Virus record (IMG/VR): IMGVR_UViG_3300027805_000018
Span: 1-56,012 of that record
Length of the DNA: 56,012 bases
From: a virus
Strand: one strand, 5' to 3'
Within the stretch, counting starts at the first letter, position 1; each line of letters begins with the position of its first letter. This document shows, piece after piece, positions 21,166 through 29,677 of this stretch. The translations under genes and the position numbers were made by a program. The notes beneath the pieces were generated by a model that saw only the letters and a list, made by a program, of their open reading frames with translations, was not told the DNA's origin and made no database searches.

Positions 21166-22431
21166 TTAACCGAGCTCAACTGACATTTGGACTTCGATAT
21201 TTCTAAGTTCAAACGCAGGTGTTATAACCAAGTCAATAAGTGCTTTATTTTCTTCAGCGATGTATCTAATGTTGAAATCGCTGTCTAAGATTGCGCCCAA
21301 CTGCTGCATTCCTCTGAGTGATGCAGTAATTGATGTTTCCATTGAGTTTCTAACTTGAATGGTTGAAGGCTGACCAATGAACTTCTGGCAGCTTTGACGA
21401 ACAACCAACATAGCTTCGTTAACGATTCTCAATGTTGTCAATCTTGTGTAGTCTGAGCTTGCTCCAGCAAAAGTTACACCATCTGTAAAGATTGGTGCTC
21501 TATTGAAGTTCAACATAATCGAGTTCACACCCTTGTTGGTCATTGCCAAAAGAGTTGTCTTGCTAGGATTGTATCTCAAAGCTGCGATGTTGTAAACTGT
21601 CTTATTAATAGTTGAAGTATAGGAAGCCATTCTGCTAACTGCTGCCGCAAGTGCAGCTGCGCCATTAGAATAACCCCATGATGCTGGATAGTTTGCAGGC
21701 TTTAATTCTGCTCCAATTACAGCAACGTGTCTTCCAAGCTCTTTTGCGGCAACGTTGTTGTATGTTGTTACCGAGTCTCTGTCTGAAAGATTTGTCAAAG
21801 CCAGGTGTGTTGAAACCTGACCAGGAGTCATAACATCATTTGTCCCAGTGTATGGCTTTGTTCCCATAACTGCGAAACATGGATGACTGTTTTCGTTAAT
21901 TTCCTTAACTTTGTCAGCTATTTTTACTGCCCAGTTATTTGCAATCGTTGTTGTGTTATCTGCATGGAAGCCATAGATTGTGTCCGAGCTTGCCGAGAAA
22001 GATTCAGAAGGAGTTGCATCCCAAAGTCCTGATCTTGCACCGCTTCCCCAAGGAAGAATGATATCTGGTTGAGCTGCTTCTGCTGCGATGAACATTGCAT
22101 CTAGAACGCTGCCACCAAAGTTTGTGCTTGTTACAGTACCTGAGCTGTGATTCCATACGGTGTCACTTGGTAGTGGGACCATGTAGATTCTTTCTGCGCC
22201 TGCAGATACAAGTTCAAAAAATGCTCTGTGGCAACCTGAATTTTCGCCAAAAGCAGTTATTACATCTTGTTCATTTGTGCACAAAACGACGTCAAGGTCT
22301 GCAACGTTGCCTGTACCGTCAGCTGTTGTTCTTTTTGCAATTACTACAACTCTAGGTCCGACGGGACTATCCTGACGGGAGATGCTGTAGAAGCGGTCTT
22401 TGATTATTGTTTTTACACCTGGTAGAGCCAT
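21166..22431 (-). CDS. Contractile tail sheath protein
   Basis: A 421-residue protein. The start is MALPGVKTIIKDRF. Further on come an RVVVIAKRT strand, VSAGAERIYMVPL, and a C-terminal half typical of sheath subunits: TRLTTLRIVNEAMLVVRQSCQKF, a short segment of conserved polar residues, SITASLRGMQQLGAILDSDF and a final strand LRNIEVQMSVELG. The protein polymerises around the tube and contracts during DNA injection (established for the family). An AGGTTAAAA ribosome binding site precedes the start, and a TTACTATA promoter-like element lies about 50 bases upstream. It ends 48 bases before the tube gene. Confidence 0.85.
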   Translation of the reverse strand: MALPGVKTIIKDRFYSISRQDSPVGPRVVVIAKRTTADGTGNVADLDVVLCTNEQDVITAFGENSGCHRAFFELVSAGAERIYMVPLPSDTVWNHSSGTVTSTNFGGSVLDAMFIAAEAAQPDIILPWGSGARSGLWDATPSESFSASSDTIYGFHADNTTTIANNWAVKIADKVKEINENSHPCFAVMGTKPYTGTNDVMTPGQVSTHLALTNLSDRDSVTTYNNVAAKELGRHVAVIGAELKPANYPASWGYSNGAAALAAAVSRMASYTSTINKTVYNIAALRYNPSKTTLLAMTNKGVNSIMLNFNRAPIFTDGVTFAGASSDYTRLTTLRIVNEAMLVVRQSCQKFIGQPSTIQVRNSMETSITASLRGMQQLGAILDSDFNIRYIAEENKALIDLVITPAFELRNIEVQMSVELG

Positions 22432-22479
22432 TAGATTTTTAACCTCCGAGTCACGGATTTATTGGATTAACTCGAAAGA

Positions 22480-22488
22480 TATAGTAAT
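22480..22488 (-). promoter_or_regulatory. Promoter-like element ATTACTATA upstream of the sheath gene
   Basis: On the minus strand the 102-base gap before the sheath gene contains ATTACTATA, the same nonamer seen in other gaps of this window (27068, 43627; one mismatch at 46298). It could act as a -10 element or a phage late promoter. Function is inferred only from recurrence and position. Confidence 0.4.
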
Positions 22489-22533
22489 GGGGTACCACTG
22501 AAAACTAACTACATTTACACATCCTGGTAAATA

Positions 22534-23343
22534 TTATGAATTTGGGGTAGCGCTTTGAAAAAGATCTACGATACCCAGGCTCATTTCTGAGTTATACATT
22601 GATGTTGGAGTAGCTGCTTGCTCTATTAGGTCTTTTTCATAGGAAACCCATTGACGTATATCAGCCACAATTGATTCAATCTTATCAACTGCTGATACGT
22701 GTATTTTTTCAGTTGTTAATAAATATGTTACCGTTCTTTTAACTACGTCAGTTTGGTCCATATTTGTTTCGGTGTCCGAAACCCTTCTAGCATATACGAA
22801 TTCTGACGCTCCCAATCTTTTAAAAACTGGAGTGTACTCAAGCATGAAGTCTTCAAAAATTTCCATAATTCTATCGGCTACTTCTGCGCCCGCATATCTT
22901 AGTTGATCTCCGGATAACTGACCGGCATTGGCCTCAACCATAATGGTAAAAGAAACAACATTTTGAAAACGTTGACCTTCTATAAAATAATACTTCCCAT
23001 CATCACCCAATGCTTTATCCCTGTATCTCATTTTAGGCTCTTGGTTATGAGCCCTCTTTAGCTCAAGACCATAAGCGATGCACGGGTATGATGCAAACTT
23101 TCCACCAAATGTTGCTACGATTGGTATATCTGGATATGAGTTTTCCCAGAGCATTTTTACAACTTCAATGAATCCAAGATAGGTTAGGTTACCTTCGGCC
23201 TTTAACCTTCGTGAATCAGTGTCGTTGTAGTACTTAGGATCCTGTTCTCGAAGCCTATCTCTGCTCTCTGTATAACTTTCCCACTTGTTACCTGGCGCTA
23301 AGTCGCCATCAAATCTACCTGGAAATGGAAATGAAGACTGCAT
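22534..23343 (-). CDS. Tail terminator / neck-like protein
   Basis: A 269-residue protein encoded between the large sheath-like protein and the sheath. The N-terminal third is charged (DRLREQDPKYYND, then RRLKAEGNLTYLGFIEVV). The centre carries the pattern of tail terminator or completion proteins: IPIVATFGGKFASYPCIAYG, then VVSFTIMVEANAGQLSG, AGAEVADRIMEIFEDFM, and a late strand VKRTVTYLLTTEKIHV. Such proteins cap the sheath and tube at the head-proximal end (established for the family, tentative here). It begins two bases after the preceding gene ends, suggesting coupled translation. No in-frame CGG. Confidence 0.5.
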   Translation of the reverse strand: MQSSFPFPGRFDGDLAPGNKWESYTESRDRLREQDPKYYNDTDSRRLKAEGNLTYLGFIEVVKMLWENSYPDIPIVATFGGKFASYPCIAYGLELKRAHNQEPKMRYRDKALGDDGKYYFIEGQRFQNVVSFTIMVEANAGQLSGDQLRYAGAEVADRIMEIFEDFMLEYTPVFKRLGASEFVYARRVSDTETNMDQTDVVKRTVTYLLTTEKIHVSAVDKIESIVADIRQWVSYEKDLIEQAATPTSMYNSEMSLGIVDLFQSATPNS

Positions 23344-23344
23344 A

Positions 23345-25429
23345 CTACGCTCCTGGTCCTGTTATTATAGAAAAATTAATATTTTTTAAACCAAGAGAAG
23401 ATATTAAGTTTATTTCAAAAATTAAAGTTCCTCTTTCGGTTTTAGATCCATATGATTGAAGTTTATAATCTTTAATTGCCCTAGTTGTAACTAGCATATC
23501 GAGCATTGATTTAACTTGTGAGATAACTTTTTCTTCTGCGTTCTTTCCTAATCCATCATTAGCTATAGCTTTTATTTCGGTTATAACCATAGCTACCAAT
23601 CTCATTTGTGGAGCTTTTGTAAAAGAACTATTTTTATTAGCCAATGTATAATCGTTCGATATATTTACTTCGTATGGATTACCCCTTAAGGCTTTACGCG
23701 TTCTATAAACGGTGTTAACACCAAGGTTATCTAATCTCGTTAAAGAGTCTGCTGACAAATTAGAACCATAAACAGAATATGCTCCTGGTATTCTTTTTCT
23801 AATCATTCCATTATAGACTGGAGTTGATGACATCATTCCTGCAAATGCTGCTGCTGCTGAGCTAGTGTAGGATTTACTAAAGCCTATATGATTAAATGTT
23901 AATTCTCCATAAACCGGAATGACATATCGACCTATATCACTTTCTATTTCTCCACTTATTGAATAAGTAGTAAATTTATTTACGAGTCTAGTATTCTGCT
24001 CCAAAAGCTGAATATCGCTGTCTTTTGTTCCATTGTTTTTAGAACCAATAATTCCTATTTGCACATATCCAGTAGTGTCGTTAAATGAATAGCAATGAAG
24101 AGCAAGTTGAGCTATGAAATCAACAGATCCAGTATTTATCATTGAAACTTCAAGTGGAACTATTATATCAATGAAATCAAGCCCCTTTGCTATATCATAA
24201 CTAACTGCTAATCTTTCATAATATTTTTCATAAAAGTTTAAATTAGAATTTGTTTCTGCTGAAAAGAATATCGGCATGTCTGTAAGCCTTTGGGAAATGT
24301 CATCAATATATTCTGACATTGGTGCTACGGCCATTATAAATATAGACTTTGAACCGCAACTAAATGCGTCGTGAATTCCCCTCAATAAAGGTGAGGAAGT
24401 ATTTGCTCCCAATAAATTAGTAGCTTCTTGAATAGAATTAATTCTTATAATTTGATTTAGTTCAACTCCATCACTATGACCCATTAGCAATACTGAGTTA
24501 GTATTATAGTATTCTTCTAGCGAATCAAAAATTGGTCTCTTTGAGATAGTCGCGCCAGTTGTTGGCCCTGTTAAATCTTTAGATACTCCATTCGTATTAA
24601 TAACAGAATATCTACCTGTTGTAAGTTGTTCTAAATTTGACAAGGAAACACTTGTAGTAATAGAAAATTTATTATTTGCTGGAACTGAAGAGATAAAATA
24701 ATTTCCATTAAAAGCTGCGCTTATTTCTGATATTGAAATTTGATCACCAGACAAAAGATTATGATCAATATCAGTCGATAGAGTTATTACTCCATTTTCT
24801 ATTTTTTTATATACTATATTTCCGACTCTACCAACTTGACTTCTAGAAACTTCAAAATGATGTTCAATTACTTGAGTTCTATCATTGTACGCACATTGAA
24901 TAGAAACTGTATATGTTCCACCAAAAAGTGTTTCTGGAATTTTGTAATAAAAATTATATTCAGAATTTGATGGTCTATCATAATAAGAATTTGTCTTAAG
25001 AGCTAATCTTGCATACTCTTTTGCCGAGTTGTAGCTCGATAAGCTTGGTAAACTAGTTGCTGCCGTTCTTGCTACTACTGATGTTGTACTAGGGACGGAC
25101 GTAACCGTGTACTCTGCATTATAGCCACCGCCAACTCCATAAACAATTACCGTATCACCGGCAGATAATTTATGATTTACTTCAAAAGTAAAAGTTGCAG
25201 AAACGTATCCATCTATTATCGAAACCGGTGGTGTTATTGACGAAATCTGATAACTAGTATTGATCAATGAAGTAGATGAATGGATTATGTCGCCAGTTCC
25301 ACCATTTCCTCTTGATACCGTTGCATATATATCTACAGGAGTAGCCTGATCTAGAGGATCGTAAAATTCACCGTTTACAAGGAAAGCAAACCTAAACTTT
25401 ACCAATTGACCATTGTGTACTCTTAGCAT
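23345..25429 (-). CDS. Second sheath-like protein with beta-domain N-terminus
   Basis: A 694-residue protein. Residues 1 to about 300 form beta-rich domains (GDTVIVYGVGGGYNAEYTVT; LLSGDQISISEISAAFNGNY) with no close resemblance to the 421-residue sheath. From about 305 onwards it follows sheath layout: LLMGHSDGVELN, IQEATNLLGANTSS, a SKSIFIMAVAP strand, RLDNLGVNTVYRTRKALRG, MRLVAMVITEIKAIAND, VKSMLDMLVTTRAIKDYKL, and a last strand TLIFEINLISSLGLKNINF. It could be a sheath-capping or baseplate sheath-initiator protein, or a decorated alternative sheath subunit (inference). Adjacent to the connector genes, it fits the neck end of the tail. Confidence 0.6.
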   Translation of the reverse strand: MLRVHNGQLVKFRFAFLVNGEFYDPLDQATPVDIYATVSRGNGGTGDIIHSSTSLINTSYQISSITPPVSIIDGYVSATFTFEVNHKLSAGDTVIVYGVGGGYNAEYTVTSVPSTTSVVARTAATSLPSLSSYNSAKEYARLALKTNSYYDRPSNSEYNFYYKIPETLFGGTYTVSIQCAYNDRTQVIEHHFEVSRSQVGRVGNIVYKKIENGVITLSTDIDHNLLSGDQISISEISAAFNGNYFISSVPANNKFSITTSVSLSNLEQLTTGRYSVINTNGVSKDLTGPTTGATISKRPIFDSLEEYYNTNSVLLMGHSDGVELNQIIRINSIQEATNLLGANTSSPLLRGIHDAFSCGSKSIFIMAVAPMSEYIDDISQRLTDMPIFFSAETNSNLNFYEKYYERLAVSYDIAKGLDFIDIIVPLEVSMINTGSVDFIAQLALHCYSFNDTTGYVQIGIIGSKNNGTKDSDIQLLEQNTRLVNKFTTYSISGEIESDIGRYVIPVYGELTFNHIGFSKSYTSSAAAAFAGMMSSTPVYNGMIRKRIPGAYSVYGSNLSADSLTRLDNLGVNTVYRTRKALRGNPYEVNISNDYTLANKNSSFTKAPQMRLVAMVITEIKAIANDGLGKNAEEKVISQVKSMLDMLVTTRAIKDYKLQSYGSKTERGTLIFEINLISSLGLKNINFSIITGPGA

Positions 25430-25802
25430 TTAATTTTTACTTTCCCTAGTTGCGCCTGCAACCCAGTAAACTATTTTTCCACCTCTGCCTCTTACTGGCG
25501 CAGAAAAGTCTATTAGAAAAATCTCTTGACCACTTGGATATTCTTCATATATTCTATCACCAGATTTAATATTTGCTGTATCTTGAAAATAGTATATCAC
25601 TTCAGAACTAACCGTTAAGCCTTGCGTATTTTCTTCTAAGATATTAGCAAATCCGCTGAGCACCAGGATATACAGCTCTTACTGTGTATCTCTGCATTTT
25701 CTGGCTGTAGGTCATAGTTTTTTGATCTAACAATCTTTGAACTAATATATTATGACCCCAACTGCGCAGTATGTTACTTAACGTGCGTTTTGGATCAATC
25801 AT
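25430..25802 (-). CDS. Small head-tail connector-like protein, one +1 shift at CGG
   Basis: The ATG at 25802 overlaps the stop of the upstream connector gene by eight bases (ATGATTGA). The frame reads MIDPKRTLSN through TYSQKMQRYTVRAV to codon 50, CGG (25653-25655). Zero frame gives CGG ATT TGC TAA. The +1 frame continues FANILEENTQGLTV, VIYYFQDTANIKSGDRIYEE and ends at 25430. Length 373 bases is 3n+1, giving about 123 residues. A helical start, a strand and a GDRIYE turn fit small head-tail joining proteins, and the neighbouring gene is an adaptor. Splitting the frame would require a GTG start for a 77-residue fragment lacking its N-terminus. Confidence 0.72.
25652..25655 (-). other. CGG +1 recoding site 6 (CAG CGG A)
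   Basis: CGG at codon 50 of the small connector gene. The zero frame stops three codons later. The +1 frame, CAG C GGA TTT GCT, is open to 25430. Confidence 0.85.
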
Positions 25803-26685
25803 ACTTCCTTATTCCTCTTTCTGGAATTGGATTCTCATCTGGCGTCTGAATATGAGTTGGTCCATACAAATCTCTTGGAGTGTAATAAACTGACAATCCA
25901 GTATAAGGATCCATATTTCTTCCAGCTCCAATTGTTGGGAGAGTTGGCAATCCCTTTGGCTGAACTGCCTTCATTCCAACTTTTGATGTCAACATTTCTT
26001 TTCTAAGCATTGCTGCAATCTGGCACCAGGTGGTAGCATTTGCTCTGCTTAGAGTATTTCTAGGTAAGTTTTTATTGGTTATTGAAAGATCACCAAGTCT
26101 TACGGAAAGCTCATCATCTCCGCCATTTCCGTAAACTCTAGTTAATTCACAGCATGTTGCTGCTCTTATATATTCAAATGCTGTAAATGGAATATTTGTT
26201 CCATCTTCTGTCGCTAATAATTTAAATATATTTTTTATTTCTATAGAATAATTATGAACAAACTCACCTATTTCCAATAGAGAGGCGTCAGGAAAGTATG
26301 GAAGAAGCTGTTCTGGATCAAGGTATAAGGGTTCTATATCTGCTGCAAAAGCTATTATTTCATCTTCTCTTAGAAATACAGTTGGCCTATAATCTTCCGT
26401 CGGCGTACTTACATATATTTGCTGATTAACACTAATTGTAGTGTCGTTTTCTAGAATTCCAGTAAACGAAACCTTGTATGTGCCAGCTGCTGACGGCGTA
26501 TAATCGTAATAATATTCTGAACCGCTCAAAGCAGTGGGTGTAGCTGCAATTATAATTACATTGCCTGAGTCCGTTATGCTCATGGAAACCGATACAGGAG
26601 AAACTTCTACCTGATTACCGCTAATATCTACGTCAATAAATTTAACCTTTAGACGTACAGTATCATTGACTAGTATATTTGCCAT
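25795..26685 (-). CDS. Head-tail adaptor with Ig-like N-terminal domain
   Basis: A 296-residue protein. Residues 1 to about 95 form a beta-sandwich-like domain (NDTVRLKVKFIDVD, then a YDYTPSAAGTYKVSFTG strand typical of Ig-like modules). Residues about 110-240 are mainly helical, with DPEQLLPYFPDASLLEIGEF, IRAATCCELTRVYGNGGDD and RANATTWCQIAAMLRKEM, a pattern I associate with head-tail adaptor proteins. The C-terminal part is Pro/Tyr-rich. The stop overlaps the start of the small connector gene, so the two are translationally coupled. It probably sits between portal and tail (inference). Confidence 0.5.
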   Translation of the reverse strand: MANILVNDTVRLKVKFIDVDISGNQVEVSPVSVSMSITDSGNVIIIAATPTALSGSEYYYDYTPSAAGTYKVSFTGILENDTTISVNQQIYVSTPTEDYRPTVFLREDEIIAFAADIEPLYLDPEQLLPYFPDASLLEIGEFVHNYSIEIKNIFKLLATEDGTNIPFTAFEYIRAATCCELTRVYGNGGDDELSVRLGDLSITNKNLPRNTLSRANATTWCQIAAMLRKEMLTSKVGMKAVQPKGLPTLPTIGAGRNMDPYTGLSVYYTPRDLYGPTHIQTPDENPIPERGIRKYD

Positions 26686-26713
26686 TTTTCCTTCTTTAAA
26701 GAGTAGATGCTTA

Positions 26714-26721
26714 TATAGTAG
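26714..26721 (-). promoter_or_regulatory. Promoter-like element CTACTATA upstream of the adaptor gene
   Basis: The 59-base gap before the adaptor gene contains TACTACTATATAAG on the minus strand. This is one base different from the ATTACTATA element seen in other gaps, about 30 bases before the start codon. Weak evidence on its own. Confidence 0.3.
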
Positions 26722-26744
26722 TACTTTAAATTCTCTTGGTGAGC

Positions 26745-27041
26745 TTATTCACCCTGGTACTGAACGCTAACAAGCGTACCAGAATGTATGGTTATTTCCT
26801 TTGCCTGTATTAGCGCGGCCCCTTCTTTTCCAAGAGTTTCTATTGTAATTATTCCAGTTGGATCTAGATCTATGCTTATAACACCTATTGCGGTGGCTAC
26901 TGAATAATCTTCTTTTCCACCAAAGTTAACCTTAATATTATTTAATATAACAGGATTTGATATTCCCTCTATTATTAAGACAATAGTCCCGTCATACAAA
27001 ATGCCAGATTGATTATAGTCAATTGTGTCATTATAGAGCAT
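26745..27041 (-). CDS. Small beta-rich structural protein
   Basis: A 98-residue protein with no recognisable family. The N-terminus has DYNQSGILYDG, a short motif resembling the YN-x-SG-x-x-YDG segment of some phage tail or head structural proteins. The rest alternates Ile/Val strands and turns (VILNNIKVNFGGKEDY; GVISIDLDPTGIITIETLG). It is transcribed before the adaptor gene and follows the oxygenase island, so it is probably the first gene of the connector-tail operon. A TTACTATA element lies 27 bases upstream. No charged active-site pattern is visible. Confidence 0.6.
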   Translation of the reverse strand: MLYNDTIDYNQSGILYDGTIVLIIEGISNPVILNNIKVNFGGKEDYSVATAIGVISIDLDPTGIITIETLGKEGAALIQAKEITIHSGTLVSVQYQGE

Positions 27042-27067
27042 GATAATCCTTTAAAAGATGTTAACCA

Positions 27068-27076
27068 TATAGTAAT
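27068..27076 (-). promoter_or_regulatory. Promoter-like element ATTACTATA at the start of the connector operon
   Basis: The 55-base gap separating the oxygenase island from the connector genes contains ATTACTATA on the minus strand, identical to the element before the sheath gene. It is placed 27 bases upstream of the start codon at 27041. Confidence 0.4.
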
Positions 27077-27096
27077 GATATAAAGTTAAATTATTA

Positions 27097-27882
27097 TCAG
27101 AATTGTAGACCGGCGTCTTTTTTAAGGTTTGGCATCCAGATTCTCCAATCCCCATCTTTAGCGTGCTGAGGAGTTCCGTACAAGAATTGACCAAGATAAG
27201 CTATTCTTAGACCATTGGTTACTGGAAAAACTTCATGAGTCCCTATATAGTTAGTTGGATATATTACAGCCGAACCTGCTTTTGGTTTATGGGTATACTT
27301 TGCGTGTTTAAAGTTAATTTCTCCGCCAGTAAAATTAAAACCATTTAGCTCATCTTCTGCATCTGCGCAGTCGTTTAAGTATATGTTGATACTTACCTTG
27401 CTGTGCTTGGGGTATTCATTGCTAGTTGGCTTTCCAAATTCAAAAGGTATGGCATCATCACAATGTGGGCCTATCCCCTGACCTTTAGAATATGTAGCTA
27501 TATGACCCGCTCCCCTCCACCAGCATACGCTGGCTGCACTTGGATAGAGTTTGCAATATTCAACAAGAATTTTATACATAAGATCTTCTAAATCTTCTAT
27601 AAACTTTTCTTGCTCTTTTGTTGGTTTTCTTTCACTCATCTTAAGTAGTGGGTCAACAAAGCGACTTGGTGCCTTACTGACTTCTTCTGGATCAAACTTA
27701 AAACCAGTTTTATTAACTGCGTATTTTTTTCCATTCTCTTCAAAATAAGTAAATGTTTCCTCCTCTACTTCTTTTAAGTAGTTAATATAATCAAATAAAA
27801 ACTTTTGATCAAGATCAAAGGCATCTGTTGCTAGGCATAATCCGGAACCTTTATCCTCAAATTTAAAATCTTTTCTTATCAT
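27097..27882 (-). CDS. 2OG-Fe(II) oxygenase, prolyl-4-hydroxylase-like (group A)
   Basis: A 261-residue protein. The double-stranded beta-helix carries the iron ligands H140-x-D142 (GPHCDD) and H216 (GTHEV), and R226 (GLRIAYL), ten residues after the distal His, suits 2-oxoglutarate binding. The strand INIYLNDC precedes FTGGEINF, as in P4H-type enzymes. Such enzymes couple decarboxylation of 2-oxoglutarate to hydroxylation of a protein or other substrate in the cytoplasm (established). The substrate is unknown. About 100 N-terminal residues and the closing W-MPN motif are shared with the next three genes, so this is one of four tandem paralogues. The gene follows its neighbour by a single base. 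Confidence 0.8.
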   Translation of the reverse strand: MIRKDFKFEDKGSGLCLATDAFDLDQKFLFDYINYLKEVEEETFTYFEENGKKYAVNKTGFKFDPEEVSKAPSRFVDPLLKMSERKPTKEQEKFIEDLEDLMYKILVEYCKLYPSAASVCWWRGAGHIATYSKGQGIGPHCDDAIPFEFGKPTSNEYPKHSKVSINIYLNDCADAEDELNGFNFTGGEINFKHAKYTHKPKAGSAVIYPTNYIGTHEVFPVTNGLRIAYLGQFLYGTPQHAKDGDWRIWMPNLKKDAGLQF

Positions 27883-27883
27883 A

Positions 27884-28765
27884 TTAATGGTTTGATCTCG
27901 TTATATTAAATTGTTCTGAAAATTTATCATATCCCTTTTTCATTAGGTATTCCCTATAATCAGATACGATGTTTGGCATATAGAGATTGGTTGCATTCTT
28001 TGCTATTTCTGGATCCTTAAGAGGATCAACAACTGACTCACCGACTTCTTTATTTGGAGTTCCGTGACTATACCAGCCAAGATAAGAATATCTTTCACCT
28101 TCTTCAACTGGTTTAACCTCATGTGCTGCCATGAAATTAGATGGAAACATCAATAGGTCTCCCCTCTTTGGCTTTACATCTATATCTAAATAATTAAAAT
28201 AATGATGACCACCAGTAAAATTATTTCCGTTTAATTCCTCTGCGCTGTCAACACATGATGTGATATAGAAAACGTTGCTTATGGTATTTCTAGTAGCTAA
28301 TTGATCCTTTGGTGTCCAAACGTCATATATATAATCTGCACTTACGTCTGAATGACTGCCTAAATAAACGTTTTGTTTATATTGGACTATATGACCTTTG
28401 ACTTTCCACCAAACACACTTGAAAGCTAATGGAAACAACTCAAAATACTTTAATAGGTATTTATCTTTTGATTCTTCTACAAAATCAAATATTTCTTTTA
28501 CCTTTTCGTCACTATATCTATGGATAGCTGATCCTCTGCCAGGCATCGCGTCTATACTATCTTTCCCAAAGAAGTAACCACTTTTGTTTAAGTAAATTTC
28601 TTCACCAGTTTCTGGATCTATAGCTGGCGTATACATTTCTGCTTTTTCTTTATTAATTGCACTTCTGCTAAATTCCGTAATATAGTCCCAATCTATATCT
28701 ATAGCTGATTCGAAAAGAACCACTCCGCCACCTAAATGTTTTGCATCTACGTCATTAAATTTCAT
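27884..28765 (-). CDS. 2OG-Fe(II) oxygenase, prolyl-4-hydroxylase-like (group A)
   Basis: A 293-residue protein. Metal ligands are H138-x-D140 (GSHSD) and H215 (AAHEV), with R225 (GERYSYLG) for the co-substrate. An N-terminal region includes AKHLGGGVVLFESAIDID, related to sequences in the next two genes. NNFTGGHHYFNYLDIDVKP precedes the distal half. The start overlaps the stop of the upstream paralogue by 11 bases, so the two are translationally coupled. All catalytic residues are present, so activity is expected, but the substrate cannot be inferred from sequence. Confidence 0.8.
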   Translation of the reverse strand: MKFNDVDAKHLGGGVVLFESAIDIDWDYITEFSRSAINKEKAEMYTPAIDPETGEEIYLNKSGYFFGKDSIDAMPGRGSAIHRYSDEKVKEIFDFVEESKDKYLLKYFELFPLAFKCVWWKVKGHIVQYKQNVYLGSHSDVSADYIYDVWTPKDQLATRNTISNVFYITSCVDSAEELNGNNFTGGHHYFNYLDIDVKPKRGDLLMFPSNFMAAHEVKPVEEGERYSYLGWYSHGTPNKEVGESVVDPLKDPEIAKNATNLYMPNIVSDYREYLMKKGYDKFSEQFNITRSNH

Positions 28766-29675
28766 GGCTTGCCTCTTTCACTGTATTTGCACTATTATAC
28801 ACTCTGTTCGTAGCTCTTAGTAAATTGTCTACTTTTTCTTTTTCTAAATTGTAAAATTTGGTGTTAACAAAATTTATGTAGTCTTTAATTATATTTGGCA
28901 TCCAGATCTGCCCTTGAGAACCTACTGGGATTTCGCCATGTGTTATATTAATTCCTCTTTCTAGATGAGGAGAACCATGGGAAAAGTAACCAATGTATGC
29001 GTAACGATTTCCGTCATGACAATATGATATTTCATGTGAGCCTAAATAGTTTGATGGAAACATCAGCATGTCCCCAGTTTTTGGCTTATACTTTATATTT
29101 GCATATGGGAAATGTATTTCTCCACCAGTATATTCATATTCCCCAATATCATTTGCGTCTTCAACAGAGTCATTAAGATAGATGATTACGCCAACTACGC
29201 TTCTTGTTGCAACCTGAAGGTCTGGCTCAAAACCAGGTTGATAATTCACATCGTTATCACTATGCAACCCCATTGCACTTCCTGGCCCATAAGCTAATAT
29301 GTGACCTTGCGTTCTCCACCATAGACTAGTTACAATCATTGGGAAAAGAGTAGCGTAACTTAAAACACCTTCGTAAAAGCTTTTTTCGCACGTATCAAAA
29401 AAATCAATTATATCTAAACCAGTATTTTCGTCTACAAAGTTCATAATATGGCTTGAACTTTTATATATATCTTCTATGGCATACCTGTGGCCACTTCGAT
29501 TTATGGCGTAGATTGGATTACTTTTTTCATCGTAGATAATTTGGTAATCTTCTTTTACCGCTTTTTCTTTTAGGGATGCAATATAGGGAAGGATTAAATC
29601 TTGATTTACTTCAACTGCATTTTCAAAAAGAACAACGCCAGTTCCTAGATGCTTTGGTTCAGGCAGTGTATACAT
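28755..29675 (-). CDS. 2OG-Fe(II) oxygenase, prolyl-4-hydroxylase-like (group A)
   Basis: A 306-residue protein. Ligands are H138-x-D140 (GLHSDND) and H214 (GSHEI), with R224 (GNRYAYIGY). The strands IIYLNDS and YTGGEIHFPYANIKYKP and a KTGDMLMFPSNY segment match the P4H pattern closely. EPKHLGTGVVLFENAVEVN at the start parallels the 293-residue neighbour. The C-terminus carries an extra Lys/Asn-rich tail of about 50 residues. It is the third member of a tandem array that presumably arose by duplication. Confidence 0.8.
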   Translation of the reverse strand: MYTLPEPKHLGTGVVLFENAVEVNQDLILPYIASLKEKAVKEDYQIIYDEKSNPIYAINRSGHRYAIEDIYKSSSHIMNFVDENTGLDIIDFFDTCEKSFYEGVLSYATLFPMIVTSLWWRTQGHILAYGPGSAMGLHSDNDVNYQPGFEPDLQVATRSVVGVIIYLNDSVEDANDIGEYEYTGGEIHFPYANIKYKPKTGDMLMFPSNYLGSHEISYCHDGNRYAYIGYFSHGSPHLERGINITHGEIPVGSQGQIWMPNIIKDYINFVNTKFYNLEKEKVDNLLRATNRVYNSANTVKEASHEI

Positions 29676-29677
29676 GC

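Noticed and set aside
25430-25663. Separate 77-residue gene starting at GTG 25663
   Set aside because: It has no ribosome binding site of its own and lacks the N-terminal half. The upstream frame supplies it through a CGG +1 join with correct length.
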